Positions 1-9,318 of a DNA stretch of 64,000 bases are shown one piece after another (positions within the stretch are counted from its first letter, which is position 1; the number at the start of each line of letters is the position of its first letter). This DNA is from Endothia cerciana (Eukaryota > Ascomycota > Sordariomycetes > Diaporthales > Cryphonectriaceae). The DNA lies in contig JALRMH010000002.1 of NCBI GenBank assembly GCA_026119935.1, positions 434,001-498,000 on the forward strand, written 5' to 3'. A model generated the notes under the pieces. The model saw only the letters and a list, made by a program, of their open reading frames with translations, did no database searches and was not told the DNA's origin. Made by a program: the position numbers and the translations under genes.

Positions 1-919
1 ACCTTGGCAGCAGACCATGCCTCGGGGCTGCTTACGATTCCAGGTTTATTATGGCCCAACGACACTAGACGCCGAATAGCCTGGCCGGAAGATGTCGACA
101 TGCAGCTGTCATCTCGTGGTCGACAAGGGGCCACAAATCGCTCCCTCGCCTTGACTGGTGTGCGATACGGGAACGCGCGCCTGTTTCTGTGCTAGTTTCC
201 GCCCACCTTGCTGCATGATGCCATCCACAGGTACGATATCGCAACGAACGTCGTCGATAGTCTCCTCTCCCTCCCCTCCCCTCCCCTCCTCCCCAGGAGT
301 GGCGCCCGGTGGGGGCAAAAGGAAAAAAATGACTTGCATGCCAACACCCACATGGGCCCTGGGCCTGCAGAAGAGAAACTGACCGGCATGCCCTGCTGCC
401 TGTGGGTTCAACCTGGCCCGGAGGGCTAAACAGCCCGAGTCCTCGGAAACGAGAGGGGTCGAGCCGGTCTGTCGCTCACCTGAGCGGTCTGTGTGGCTTG
501 TGGCCGGAGGGTCTGATTGGCCTGGCTAATCAAGACGCAATATGGAGGCAGTGTGCTCGCTACAGCCGTCACGCAGGAGAGGGCTCACACGAGCCTGGCT
601 CCCCAGCCGGCTGCGCTCCCGTAACAGTTCCTCCTCTCGCCAGGAGTGTCGGCGTGTCGGCGCATGACGCGATGAAATGATCGGAGGGGGGGATTGGAAT
701 CGTCGCATCCTCGGTGCGCCTTGACGAGACGACTCATCTTATTCTCCCCGGGGGGGGGGGGCGCGGCTCAGGAGGAGTGGGCGTCCAGAGCATCGACTAT
801 ATAGTTCTCCTGGCCAGCCCCGGTTTCCTATCGGGAAGGTCTGTTGCAAGCATCACCAACAGGCCACAGCCAAGAAGAAAGAGACCCCCGGGAAAAGAGG
901 CATCTCCAAACCTGCCAGA
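1..919. other. Left-edge intergenic region with promoter of the arylsulfotransferase-like gene
   Basis: I see no supportable gene here; the open frames are short and overlap one another. There is a C-rich pyrimidine tract around 265-300 and a 12-nt G homopolymer at 750-761. The last 120 bases look like the promoter and leader of the next gene. Confidence 0.5.
798..803 (+). promoter_or_regulatory. TATA box of the arylsulfotransferase-like gene
   Basis: TATATA lies 117 bp upstream of the ATG at 920. Transcription would start near 830, giving a leader of about 90 nt that is rich in CA and AAG. Inferred from motif and spacing only. Confidence 0.45.
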
Positions 920-2458
920 ATGGCCAGAATCAACTATCAGAAGTGGGCAATGCGCCTCCTGGCCGTGACAGAGCTGTATTTCGGCTTTGGCTTCAGCGCG
1001 TCTGTCTCCGACTCTGGATGGTCGCTTCAGACCTTCGTTACCGAGCCGACCCTCCAGCCTCCGGTCTTCGACATCAACAAGACCGGCACGACTGCCGAGG
1101 GCTACATCTTCATGGACACCAACACCAACGGTGCGCTTTCGGGCAACCTCGTGGCGACAATCGTCGACGACGACGGGCAGCTCATCTGGTCTGCCGGATA
1201 CACGGACACCACGAACCCCTCGTACCAGACCTACAACGGCGAGGACGTCATCCTTTACTGGGACGGGGATATCTCGGGCGAGATTGGGCGCGGCTACGGC
1301 AAGATCATCGTCTTGGACACCTCGTACGAGATATTGTACAACGTCACCCTGACCCAGGGCATCTACGCCTCCGATACATACGCCTCATACATCGACGCCC
1401 ACGAGGCCCTGATCTCGAGCGACAACACACTCCTGGTGACGGTCTACAACACCACCCAGGCCGACCTCACCTCTGTCGGCTATGGCACGGCTGGCTGGAT
1501 CCTCGACAGCATGGTCTTCGAGCTGGACATCGAGACGAGCGAGGTCCTCTGGTCCTGGTCGGCTGCTGACCACGAGGACCAGATCCCCTTCTCGGCCTCG
1601 CACGAGCCCATCGTCGAGATCCCTCACTTCGCCAGCACCGCGTGGGACTACTTCCACATCAACGCCATCGCCGAGTACGGGGAGGGATACCTCATCTCCT
1701 CGCGCACGCTGTGGTCCGTCTTCTACATCGAGAAGTCCACCGGCGACGTCGTCTGGTACTTCAACGGCGGCGACGGCGGCAACTTCACCCTGCCGGCCGG
1801 CTTCGAGGCCGAGGAGAACACGGGCGACCAGCTGTTCAAGTACCAGCACGACCCGCGCGTCCTGTCGACCTCGAGCACGGGCCTGGTCCTGACCCTCTTC
1901 GACAACAACAACTTCGAGTACGGCGACCTGCTGACGCCGAACAACTCGTACGGGCTCGAGATCACCCTCAACACCGACGAGTGGACCAGCACCCTGAACC
2001 AGCTCCTCTACGACACCGAGAACCCCATCCACACCATCGCCGAGGGCGACCGCCAGACCCTGGCCTCCACCGGCGGCGCGTTCATCGACTACGGGTTCGA
2101 GCCGTACGCCAAGGAGTTCAACTCGGCCGGCGAGGTGATCTGGTCCGCGCAGTGGGGCGACATCAGCGACGGGTCGTACCGCGCGCGCAAGTACGTCTAC
2201 ACGGGCACGCCCAAGACCCTGCCCAAGATCGCCGTCGAGGCCGACGGCTCCGAGTACACCGTCTACGTGAGCTGGAACGGCGCGACCGAGGTCGCGGAGT
2301 GGGAGATCGTCGGCTGCGGCTCCGCGGGCACCGTCACGGTCGACAAGGTGGACTTCGAGACCTCGTATACGGGCACCTGCACGTCGTCCACCGTGCACGC
2401 TGTCGCCCTCGACTCGGCCGGGGCCGCGCTGGCGACCTCCGCGTCCGTCGCTGTCTAG
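920..2458 (+). CDS. Secreted arylsulfotransferase (ASST)-like protein
   Basis: Uninterrupted 512-codon frame. The N-terminus has a hydrophobic stretch (about residues 11-27, MRLLAVTELYFGFGFSAS), which fits a signal peptide, so Met at 950 is an alternative start. The rest is rich in Asp, Thr and aromatic residues with repeated 'W-S', 'GxILW'-like and 'YxxxxDPR' segments. The family hallmarks I recognise are SLQTFVTEPTLQPPVFDI near the start, then HEALIS, HINAI and KYQHDPRVL. These match the fungal Arylsulfotran_2 type (beta-propeller). Bacterial ASSTs transfer sulfate between phenols; the fungal members are mostly uncharacterised, so activity here is inference. Several N-x-S/T sites suggest glycosylation in the secretory route. 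The stop is followed by a T-rich 3' region at 2668-2710. Confidence 0.85.
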   Translation: MARINYQKWAMRLLAVTELYFGFGFSASVSDSGWSLQTFVTEPTLQPPVFDINKTGTTAEGYIFMDTNTNGALSGNLVATIVDDDGQLIWSAGYTDTTNPSYQTYNGEDVILYWDGDISGEIGRGYGKIIVLDTSYEILYNVTLTQGIYASDTYASYIDAHEALISSDNTLLVTVYNTTQADLTSVGYGTAGWILDSMVFELDIETSEVLWSWSAADHEDQIPFSASHEPIVEIPHFASTAWDYFHINAIAEYGEGYLISSRTLWSVFYIEKSTGDVVWYFNGGDGGNFTLPAGFEAEENTGDQLFKYQHDPRVLSTSSTGLVLTLFDNNNFEYGDLLTPNNSYGLEITLNTDEWTSTLNQLLYDTENPIHTIAEGDRQTLASTGGAFIDYGFEPYAKEFNSAGEVIWSAQWGDISDGSYRARKYVYTGTPKTLPKIAVEADGSEYTVYVSWNGATEVAEWEIVGCGSAGTVTVDKVDFETSYTGTCTSSTVHAVALDSAGAALATSASVAV

Positions 2459-3058
2459 CCGGCCACCCCATGAGTGAGTAGTCGCAGTCCTGTGAGAGGT
2501 GCCGCACGCCGGCTTGTCCTCGAAATGGTCTGTCGGGTCCTGCATGGCGACGAGCTAAGTGCGGTTTGGGGGTGATATCATGATCTGGTCGGCCGGCCTC
2601 GAGAGGTGGCGTGGAGTAGCGATTTTGGATTTCCAACTCAGTGCATAGTCAGGAGCATGTATAAGCGATTTTTTTCCCTTTTTTTTTCTTTCTTTTTCTT
2701 TTCTTTCTTTAAAGGATGATTTGGGATATACATGGACTGTCAACGTTGCTTGAAAGACTACCCCCCTTTCCTTCTGGTTTAGCATTCCTCATCGCAGCAT
2801 AAATTTCAATCATAATTGCATCTACCCATTGCCTCTTCAGATCAAGAATCACGTTCATCAGACATAGGAAGGTCCTCACGTTCACGAAGGCATCATCAGC
2901 GGCCCCCACCGCACCCGGCTTCGCGGCTTGACCACGGTGGAGGAGATGCGTGCGCATTGCAACCAGATCTGTTATTGTCGAGCTGCTGAAGCCACCGTCC
3001 TGTGATCCCCATCCCCCGCTACATACATCCCCGTCGGCCCGACGCCGAGGCGGGCTCC
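2459..3058. other. Convergent intergenic region
   Basis: The region lies between the 3' ends of the arylsulfotransferase-like gene (+) and the BAS2-like gene (-). It contains a T-rich tract at 2668-2712 suitable for 3' processing of the plus-strand transcript. No gene seen. Confidence 0.5.
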
Positions 3059-3489
3059 TCAGAAGCCCTGCTTCTGGACCTGGGCCTGGGCGGCGGCGAT
3101 GGTCGCGGCGGCGTTGGGGTCCACGAAGCCGCAGCCCTGCTTGCCGTTCTGGGTCGCGGCGCCCGTGGCGGAGCAGATGCCGACGCCGGTGTTGTTGATC
3201 TCGGCGCAGCAGGCAGAGTTGCAGTCGTCGTCAGCGACGCACCCGCCGGTGGTGAACTGCTCGTTCTTGCCGTTGCCGACATCCTTGGCCCCGGCGTTGT
3301 TGGGGGCCAGGGCGAGGGCCGAGACGGCGACTAAGGTCACCCGGGTTGTGATGTTAGTTATTTAGATGCCTAGCCTAGCCCATGAAGGGAGGGGGGGGAG
3401 GGGGGAAGCATCTGAAAGACTGGACGGCCGGGGCAGACTTGGGATGGACACCTACAGGCCAGGACAGCGGTGAGGGTGATGCGGACCAT
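3059..3489 (-). CDS. BAS2-like small secreted cysteine protein (candidate effector), two exons
   Basis: Model: exon 1 3489-3456, intron 3455-3331 (GTAGGT...TTAG, CTAAC branch site near 3350), exon 2 3330-3059, giving 101 aa. The intron falls inside the signal peptide: exon 1 encodes MVRITLTAVLA and the junction gives Phe, then AVSALALAPNNAGA. The mature part carries KDVGNG near its start, QFTTGGC, an adjacent Cys pair (SACCAE) and NGKQGCGF, six cysteines in all. KDVGNG...QF.TG.C...CC...NGK.GCGF is the pattern of Magnaporthe biotrophy-associated secreted protein 2 and its homologues, which are induced in plant infection. Function is otherwise unknown. Without the intron the frame would start at an internal Met with no real signal peptide, which supports the spliced model. 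Confidence 0.8.
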
Positions 3490-4153
3490 TTTGAGTTTGG
3501 GGTATAGTAGGCGCGGTATCGAACCGATGAGGATTAGAAGGATGATATTGTTTGCTGTGAAAAGAACGACTACCTGGTCGTATGCCAAAGCGAATGTAAT
3601 TGAAAGTAAGTGAGTGAGCTGGTGATGATGGGAGACCAAGAAGAGCGAGTCCTCCTCGGCATCAGCCCATGGCTTTATATACACACCCGCCTGAACTCGT
3701 CTCCGCCCTCTCCAAAGGACCGAGTCAATCGCCAATGTGCCACCAGTCCCGCGCATCAGTCGATTCTGCGAAAATCTCGAGCAGTCGGACCTGTCTCCAG
3801 AAATATGGTCCGTCGCGGATCCGTCGATCACGAGCTGTCGGGGTTTCGGGCGACTGTTTCAGGCATTTTGCCGTGGAGGCGAAATGCTTCAGCACTCGTC
3901 ACGCCGTGGGGATTTCATGCTGGGCCCGGGCGGAAAACCCCCCCCAGCGGCCGGTAGCGACGCTGTCATCCCATCAACCTGGGGCACGTCAAGATCGGGA
4001 CCGCTGCCGATCGCCAAGCTGCCAAGCGGCTGCTGAACCGTATGATTCTGGTACTTCTTACCCATAACAATGCCGGCGACCAGCCCCCCCCCCCCCCAGT
4101 CCATTGCGCTTCCGGGAGTCCCGCCAGTTGTGCAACGAGTCACGCCCTATACG
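3490..4153. other. Divergent intergenic region
   Basis: It separates the BAS2-like gene (-) from the kinase-like gene (+) and must hold both promoters. A 14-nt C homopolymer lies at 4084-4097, close to the start of the plus-strand gene. No further gene seen. Confidence 0.45.
3674..3681 (-). promoter_or_regulatory. TATA box of the BAS2-like gene
   Basis: On the minus strand this reads TATATAAA, about 190 bp upstream of the ATG at 3489. The leader would be around 150 nt. Motif and position only. Confidence 0.45.
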
Positions 4154-5098
4154 ATGAGGTCCTCAGAACGATATGATACGCGGCGGGGCCCGCGCAGAGC
4201 ACGTTGCGGCTCCAGGGGAGGCATGGAGGGCGTCGAGGGCGGCGAGGGCGGCGGTGAGTCTTGCGGATCCAGCAGCGCACGCGGCATGGCCGCACCCTTG
4301 GGCTGCCGCCGGCCACCGTCACCTGCTGCCCGCCCCAGAAACCTACTTCTGATCTTGTTTGCCGTCAATACCCTCCTACTAGCACCGTTCCTGATCCAGC
4401 TGGGCGGGGTCACTGGGGCATTTCGCCCCGCCCAGGAGGCAGCACCAAGGCCCGGCCAGAATGCGCACGGCGGGTTGGAGCCTCACCCGGCAGGGCAGTG
4501 CTCCAACGCCGGCCGTCACAGCATGATAGGTCTACCGTCCGAAGATGGGAGATGCCACCGTCGCCACGGCCTCCGTGGTGATCTCTTCGCCGAGGGCACG
4601 GGAGGCTGGCATCACCGAAAGATCGAGTACGGCGACCTGGCCGTGGCCCAGAGCCTCCAGCCGGGCCGGCTGGAGGTCGCGCGGCACCCCGACCTGGGCG
4701 ATATGCCGGTGCTGGTCAAGATGGGGGACGCACACGCAGACGCGGCCGACATCCACCGTGAGGCCGAGTTCTACCGGCTCCTTGACGGCCTCGGTGTGAC
4801 GCCGCGGTTCCTCGGCCACGTCACCCGGGGCGGCCGCATCGTCGGGCTCATCGGCGAGTACATAGAGGAGAGGATACCGGGGGGGTTAGGCCGCACGGGC
4901 AGGAGGGAGGCCTGTCTGGCCGCGCTCAGGCGGATGCACGCGAAGGGTGTCGCGCACGGGGATGCCCATGGGGCGAACTGCCTGGTGAGGGAGGACGGAT
5001 CCGCCGCCCTGATCGACTTCGAGCTATCGCTGGTGAGTCCGTCGCAGGCCCAGGTCGAAAGGGATCTGTGGGTCATGAGCCATACGGTTCAGGACTGA
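4154..5098 (+). CDS. Membrane-anchored kinase/aminoglycoside-phosphotransferase-like protein
   Basis: With the Met at 4154 the protein has 314 aa; the frame stays open up to 4070, but that start lies beside a C homopolymer. Residues 1-62 are Gly/Arg/Ser-rich. Residues 63-82 (NLLLILFAVNTLLLAPFLIQ) look like one membrane helix. The C-terminal half is a compact protein-kinase-like fold: a lysine-bearing strand (VLVKMGD), a conserved acidic helix (REAEFYRLL), the hinge-like IGEYIEE, the catalytic loop HGDAHGAN (about 268-275) and IDFE (about 287-290) in place of DFG. HGDxHxxN plus IDFE is typical of APH/choline-kinase-like fungal proteins rather than classical Ser/Thr kinases. The domain is short, and the lobe after IDFE is nearly missing. 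Substrate unknown. Confidence 0.68.
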   Translation: MRSSERYDTRRGPRRARCGSRGGMEGVEGGEGGGESCGSSSARGMAAPLGCRRPPSPAARPRNLLLILFAVNTLLLAPFLIQLGGVTGAFRPAQEAAPRPGQNAHGGLEPHPAGQCSNAGRHSMIGLPSEDGRCHRRHGLRGDLFAEGTGGWHHRKIEYGDLAVAQSLQPGRLEVARHPDLGDMPVLVKMGDAHADAADIHREAEFYRLLDGLGVTPRFLGHVTRGGRIVGLIGEYIEERIPGGLGRTGRREACLAALRRMHAKGVAHGDAHGANCLVREDGSAALIDFELSLVSPSQAQVERDLWVMSHTVQD

Positions 5099-5728
5099 AG
5101 CCTGGTGGTGATCTTACCGACAGCTTATAAGGGGGTATCCAGGTGTGACGGGCATCTTACGAGGTCGAGACAATCGATCATTCGATCTCGAGATGGTAAA
5201 CGAGTGGACCCTCTGGGGCGGTGGGCAGTAACTCAAGGTGCCGTTATACAACGCCGTGGACTCTGAAGCTATCGGGGAAACCCTCCATAGACATAGGCGC
5301 CAGCAATGGATGTCCGCACTTAGGTCTTCGTCTTGTGTGCTAATGTACTGGAATCAACCCCTGTTCCGGTGAGATGAGTTGACGAAGTATGAGTCGGGAT
5401 GACAGCGGCTGAGACGACATTAGCGCGGCTGTTAGTGCTCACATCGAAGCTATGGAAGAACCTTAGCAGCTCAGCATGTAATACCCTGCGAGCCTCACGA
5501 TGGCTCGTCTTCGGCTGGGAACAACAGCAGGAAGGACGATTGGGGGGGGGGGGGGGAAGAGCTGGGCGTGCAAGGCGGCCGCCATAGAGTATCACGATCT
5601 ATAAGATGTATCCACATCACCTACGATATTACTATCGAGATCGATCATCTCTCCTCAAGAACAACAACCTCACACAGTCACTCAAGAACTGCGCTGGCCC
5701 ACGGCCAGCTTCTTCTCCCGCAGAGCAC
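5099..5728. other. Intergenic region upstream of the glycosyltransferase
   Basis: No gene seen. It carries a 15-nt G homopolymer at 5542-5556 and a TATA-like TCTATAAG at about 5598-5605. This is followed by a CA-rich leader (ACAACAACCTCACACAGTCA) typical of fungal 5' UTRs. That layout argues that translation begins downstream, at 5729. Confidence 0.45.
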
Positions 5729-7015
5729 ATGACGGCCTCACCACTCAACGCCACCCAACAACACGACCAGCTCAGCAACGAAGCAATGGAGTCTCCATCC
5801 CACCCATACACCATACCCACCGGCGTACACGCCATCCCGCCCGCGGAGCTCGACCTCCGGCCCGACTCCGAGATCGACGCGCTCCTCCTCCACCCGCCCC
5901 CCGTCTCCCCCGGGCACGAGAAGAACCTATGGTTCTTCTGGCACTCCGGCTACAGCACCATGCACCCCTACACCAAACGCACAGTCCGGGCCTACCACCG
6001 GCGCTTCTCCCGCCAGGGCTGGACGGTCCGGGTCCTTGACGTAGCGCCCAGCTCACCGGCCAACGTCGCAAACTTCCTTGACGTGTCCGACCCGGCGCTC
6101 TTCCCCAGGGCTTTCCGCGAGGGCACCATCACCGGCAAGTACGCGCTGCAGCACACCTCCGACCTCGTACGCTTCCCTCTGTTGCTCAGATACGGCGGCG
6201 CGTACGCAGACGTCGGGCTGATGGCGATCGGGGGCCTCGACGCGCTGTGGGAGTCGACGGTGGGCTCTCCGGCCCCGCACCCGGTGACGGGGAGGCGGTA
6301 CGAGTTGATAAGCTACCAGGCCGGCGTCGACAACGCGCCCGACCTGACAAACTACTTCCTCGCCTCGCGCCCGGGCAACCCGCTCTTCGCGCGGTGCCAC
6401 GCGCTCTTCCTCGCTCTGTGGGATGCGGACGGCGGGCGCACCAGCACCGAGGGGATGCACCTCTCGCCGCTCCTCACCGGCGTCACCCTGCTCGGCCAAG
6501 ACATGTCGCCCGATACCCAGACCGCGCTGTCGGACTATATCATCCAGGGCCAGGCCGTGCGCATGGTCATGGGGAGCATCGACGAGGAGGACGGCTGGGA
6601 CGGGCCGGCCTATATACGGGACCACGTCTACGCGATGGACTACAAGCCCGGCTCGCAGCTGATCAACGATATGACGGCGTGGGACGGGCAGCGGGCCTTC
6701 GAGCTGATGTCGCTGCGGCTGCCCGCCGAGGGCGAGGAGGAGAGCGCGGACCAGGCGGCGGCGAGGGCCATTGTCGAGGCGTGCCTGTCGAGGAGCTTCG
6801 CGTTCAAGCTCGCGCACGGCCTCATCATCGCGGTGCTGGGGCAGACGCTGGGGTCGCTGTGGAGGAGCAACGAGGGCAGCGACGACGTGCCGGGGACGTA
6901 CGCGCACTGGCTGAGGTACGGCATGGTGCACTGGACGCAGGACGAGCTGCCACCGCCGGTGGAGTTCAAGAGCGTCACGCCGTACAAGAGGGGCCCGTTA
7001 CTGAGGGCAGAGTAG
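5729..7015 (+). CDS. Capsule polysaccharide synthesis-type glycosyltransferase (GT32-like)
   Basis: The 428-aa start at 5729 is chosen because the sequence before it looks like leader; the frame itself opens at 5606. Recognisable core: KNLWFFWHSGY (substrate-binding strand), then an aromatic/basic helix, GKYALQHTSDLVRF, and LLRYGGAYADVGLMAI. In this family the last segment carries the metal/nucleotide-sugar binding acidic residue (GG.Y.DVG). Further conserved-looking parts are YFLASRPGNPLF and ADGGRTSTEG. No signal peptide or strong membrane helix is evident, so a cytosolic or peripheral Golgi role is possible. The likely reaction is sugar transfer to a glycan acceptor; donor and acceptor cannot be told from sequence. 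Single exon. Confidence 0.83.
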   Translation: MTASPLNATQQHDQLSNEAMESPSHPYTIPTGVHAIPPAELDLRPDSEIDALLLHPPPVSPGHEKNLWFFWHSGYSTMHPYTKRTVRAYHRRFSRQGWTVRVLDVAPSSPANVANFLDVSDPALFPRAFREGTITGKYALQHTSDLVRFPLLLRYGGAYADVGLMAIGGLDALWESTVGSPAPHPVTGRRYELISYQAGVDNAPDLTNYFLASRPGNPLFARCHALFLALWDADGGRTSTEGMHLSPLLTGVTLLGQDMSPDTQTALSDYIIQGQAVRMVMGSIDEEDGWDGPAYIRDHVYAMDYKPGSQLINDMTAWDGQRAFELMSLRLPAEGEEESADQAAARAIVEACLSRSFAFKLAHGLIIAVLGQTLGSLWRSNEGSDDVPGTYAHWLRYGMVHWTQDELPPPVEFKSVTPYKRGPLLRAE

Positions 7016-7618
7016 ACAGAGAGACAGAGAGACGGATAGATACAGACCATGCCTGCATGATGGCGTTAATGCAATAGACCCACTTCTGGTTGAGGACATG
7101 ACTGTACTTGCCTGTGTCTTTTGGTATTGGTTTCTCTGCAGGCTGACCTGGGTGCGGTGACAGCCTGCTTGGGTCACTCAGGATAAAGATCCCAAAGGCT
7201 GGGGGCGTGAGAAAGCCTGGGGTGAGGCTGGAGGCCTGTGGGAGATCTGGGGACTGTTGAGGTTTTTCCATGTTGGCCTCCTTTCGAATGCGCCAAACCG
7301 GCGAGGGAGCCCATGTTTCTTCTCCGCCCCAGTACCTTCCGTTCCTGAAGCTGAAGGGCAATCCAATCTCGAATCCAGGTTTCCTCTGCCTCCAGGCAGC
7401 AATCCTCCCTCCTCGCCTCATCAACAAGTGAGAGCTCCATCTTGCCCATCTGATCCAGCCCTGGAAACCAGCTCCTTGTGCCCCTTTCAACCTCTCTCAC
7501 TTCATGCCAACGGTCTGCTCTGCAACATCTCATCACTCCAAGACATACACACGCACGCACGCACGCACGCACGCACGCACACACACACAATCCAGGTCGC
7601 AGGTCACCACTTGTTGCG
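7016..7618. other. Intergenic region and leader of the MYND gene, with a CA/CG microsatellite
   Basis: No gene recognised. An (ACGC)n to (CA)n tract runs over 7551-7589, only 30 bp before the MYND start codon, so it probably lies in the 5' UTR. The tract makes long artificial open frames with alternating Thr-His-Ala-Arg. Confidence 0.5.
7551..7589 (+). repeat. (ACGC)n/(CA)n microsatellite
   Basis: About seven ACGC units are followed by CA repeats, just upstream of the MYND-domain ORF. Seen directly. Confidence 0.9.
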
Positions 7619-8816
7619 ATGGCTGGCAACAATACCTCCACCACTCCTGAGGCGTCTGGTCAACAGGAGCCTTCAGTTCTTCCGCAGCGTCCTGAGATGT
7701 ACTGCTCCCGATGCGGAAAGCTTGAGGGCGTGCTCCAAGAGGCTCTCAACACTTGTGCTGGCTGCCACACCCCCCTCTACTGCTCCAGGAAGTGCCAGAG
7801 GCGAGACTGGTCCATCCACAGGCACTTCTGCAAGATCTGGGCCAATCCGGAGCGGAAGGGTCGCCTTACTCTCCATGGCCCTCCCCTTAGCCTCAGCGAC
7901 GAGTGGCTGGTGCCTCACACGCACCTGCACGGGCGGGCCCCCAAGGATGGGTCTGCTAGACAGCTCGCAGCTACCCTCGGCGTCGACCTTACTTCCCACT
8001 GTCCAGGGGTGTCATGTCGAGCCATCGAGTCCGTTCTGCTTCCCCCCTCCCCCCACCCCTACCCGCCCCTGGCGGCGGGAGATAACTGCCTCTTTCACGC
8101 TCCGACTGGTGGCTGACCAAGACTCTTGATACAGCGCCACCATCAGTCGGCTCGTCTGCACTGGCCGAGATACCGACGAGAACCTCGCCCTGCTCTTTGG
8201 ACGAGACCAGGTGTCTGAGGTCAAGAATACGACAGCATATGTCCAAGTCCGCTACGATGCCTTTAACCGTTTTCCGGTCAGAGCATACGGTTTCCACGCC
8301 ATACAGACCTGGGATCGCGAGATTCCTATGCACAGCTGGGCTCCGAGGCCAGCCACCAGAGACGAGCAGCGCAAGTTCCTTCGGGGGTGGAAGTACGTCC
8401 TCCTCATTTCCGAATTTCTCGAAACCTACCAGAGGGGAATGGAGCTCTCAGGCGTTCCCACTCTTCTTGCCGCCTGCCGGGATGCCTGTGGAGACCCCTC
8501 GTTCCCGTACTGCAACGACAGCCTTGACGAGCTTGATGCGCTGAGGGAGATTTTGAAGACGTATCCGGGCCTGGTGTGCCAGGATATGGATCTGGAGGCC
8601 ATGGGTCTCGGCTATTTCGACATTCCTGTCGAGATACCCCGACTGATGCGGAAGGATGGCATTGGACTGAAGGAAGCAACACTAAGGGTCCTCGGCAAGG
8701 CTCCTCAGTATGCCTGCGACAACTGCAGGTTCAAGGGCCCGTGGTTCGATGTCATCGCCTCTCTTCCGGAGGATCTGCAACCGCCTCATGAAGCGGTCGA
8801 AGCTTTTCACACATGA
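7619..8816 (+). CDS. MYND-type zinc-finger protein, two exons
   Basis: Model: exon 1 7619 to about 8010, intron about 8011-8134, exon 2 8135-8816, giving about 357 aa. The acceptor is good (CTGAC branch site near 8113, then GATACAG). The donor is uncertain: the phase-compatible site GTCATG at 8011 is weak. The finger spans about residues 26-70: CSRCGK, TCAGCHTPLYCSRKCQ, then RDWSIHRHFC, which is the C-x2-C...C-x2-C...C-x3-C...H-x3-C MYND pattern. MYND fingers bind two zincs and mediate protein contacts. The C-terminal part (about 230 aa) is acidic/aromatic, contains a later CDNC pair, and belongs to no domain I know. This layout is common for fungal MYND proteins of unknown role. Confidence 0.82.
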
Positions 8817-9318
8817 GGCAGTCGCTCTCAGGGAAAGACAGTGATGGTGCTATTTGGAGCGTTCAAGGGACGCTGACGGTGTTGATGGGTGTGGCCAAAT
8901 ATTGCAGCTCTGCTTGGACTCCGCCTTACGGGACGGCTTTTGGTGAGCATGTATGAGGAAGAAATGGCCTACCTACGCTGCACCTTGCCACCACTTGTCC
9001 TAAGGTTCTACTGCGGTATCCATGGTTACCATCTTTGGCACCGCCTATGGGTGTTTTAATTGGAAGAGCACGTCGATATCACAATGAAACTGCCGTCGGC
9101 TGAGCCGGGCTCTGTATCCGTGACGTCACCCTGATCAGCCTCTGCCGCCCATGGTCCCTCGGCACAATAACAGATAACAAGTTCCACCTGCGTGATATAG
9201 ATTCCACTTTCGGTGACTTGCGAGCGGGAGACTCGTGGCGTGGTCTCGGCTCTTTGTCCGTGCCTCAGGTGCCACAGGATTGGACACGCATGGAAACTAC
9301 ATACATGAGCAGGCCGAA
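8817..9318. other. Intergenic region
   Basis: No gene seen between the MYND gene and the EEP nuclease gene. The plus-strand frame of the latter is open from 9235, but the sequence before 9319 has no feature of the family. Confidence 0.45.

Noticed and set aside
1385..2545. 386-codon minus-strand frame opposite the arylsulfotransferase-like gene
   Set aside because: Antisense shadow of a well-supported gene; no domain features.
6053..6931. 292-codon minus-strand frame opposite the glycosyltransferase
   Set aside because: Arg/Val/Gly-rich shadow of a supported gene.
7478..7618. Extension of the MYND protein upstream through the Thr-His-Ala-Arg repeat
   Set aside because: The repeat is a microsatellite in the leader; the Met at 7619 has the coding-like sequence after it.
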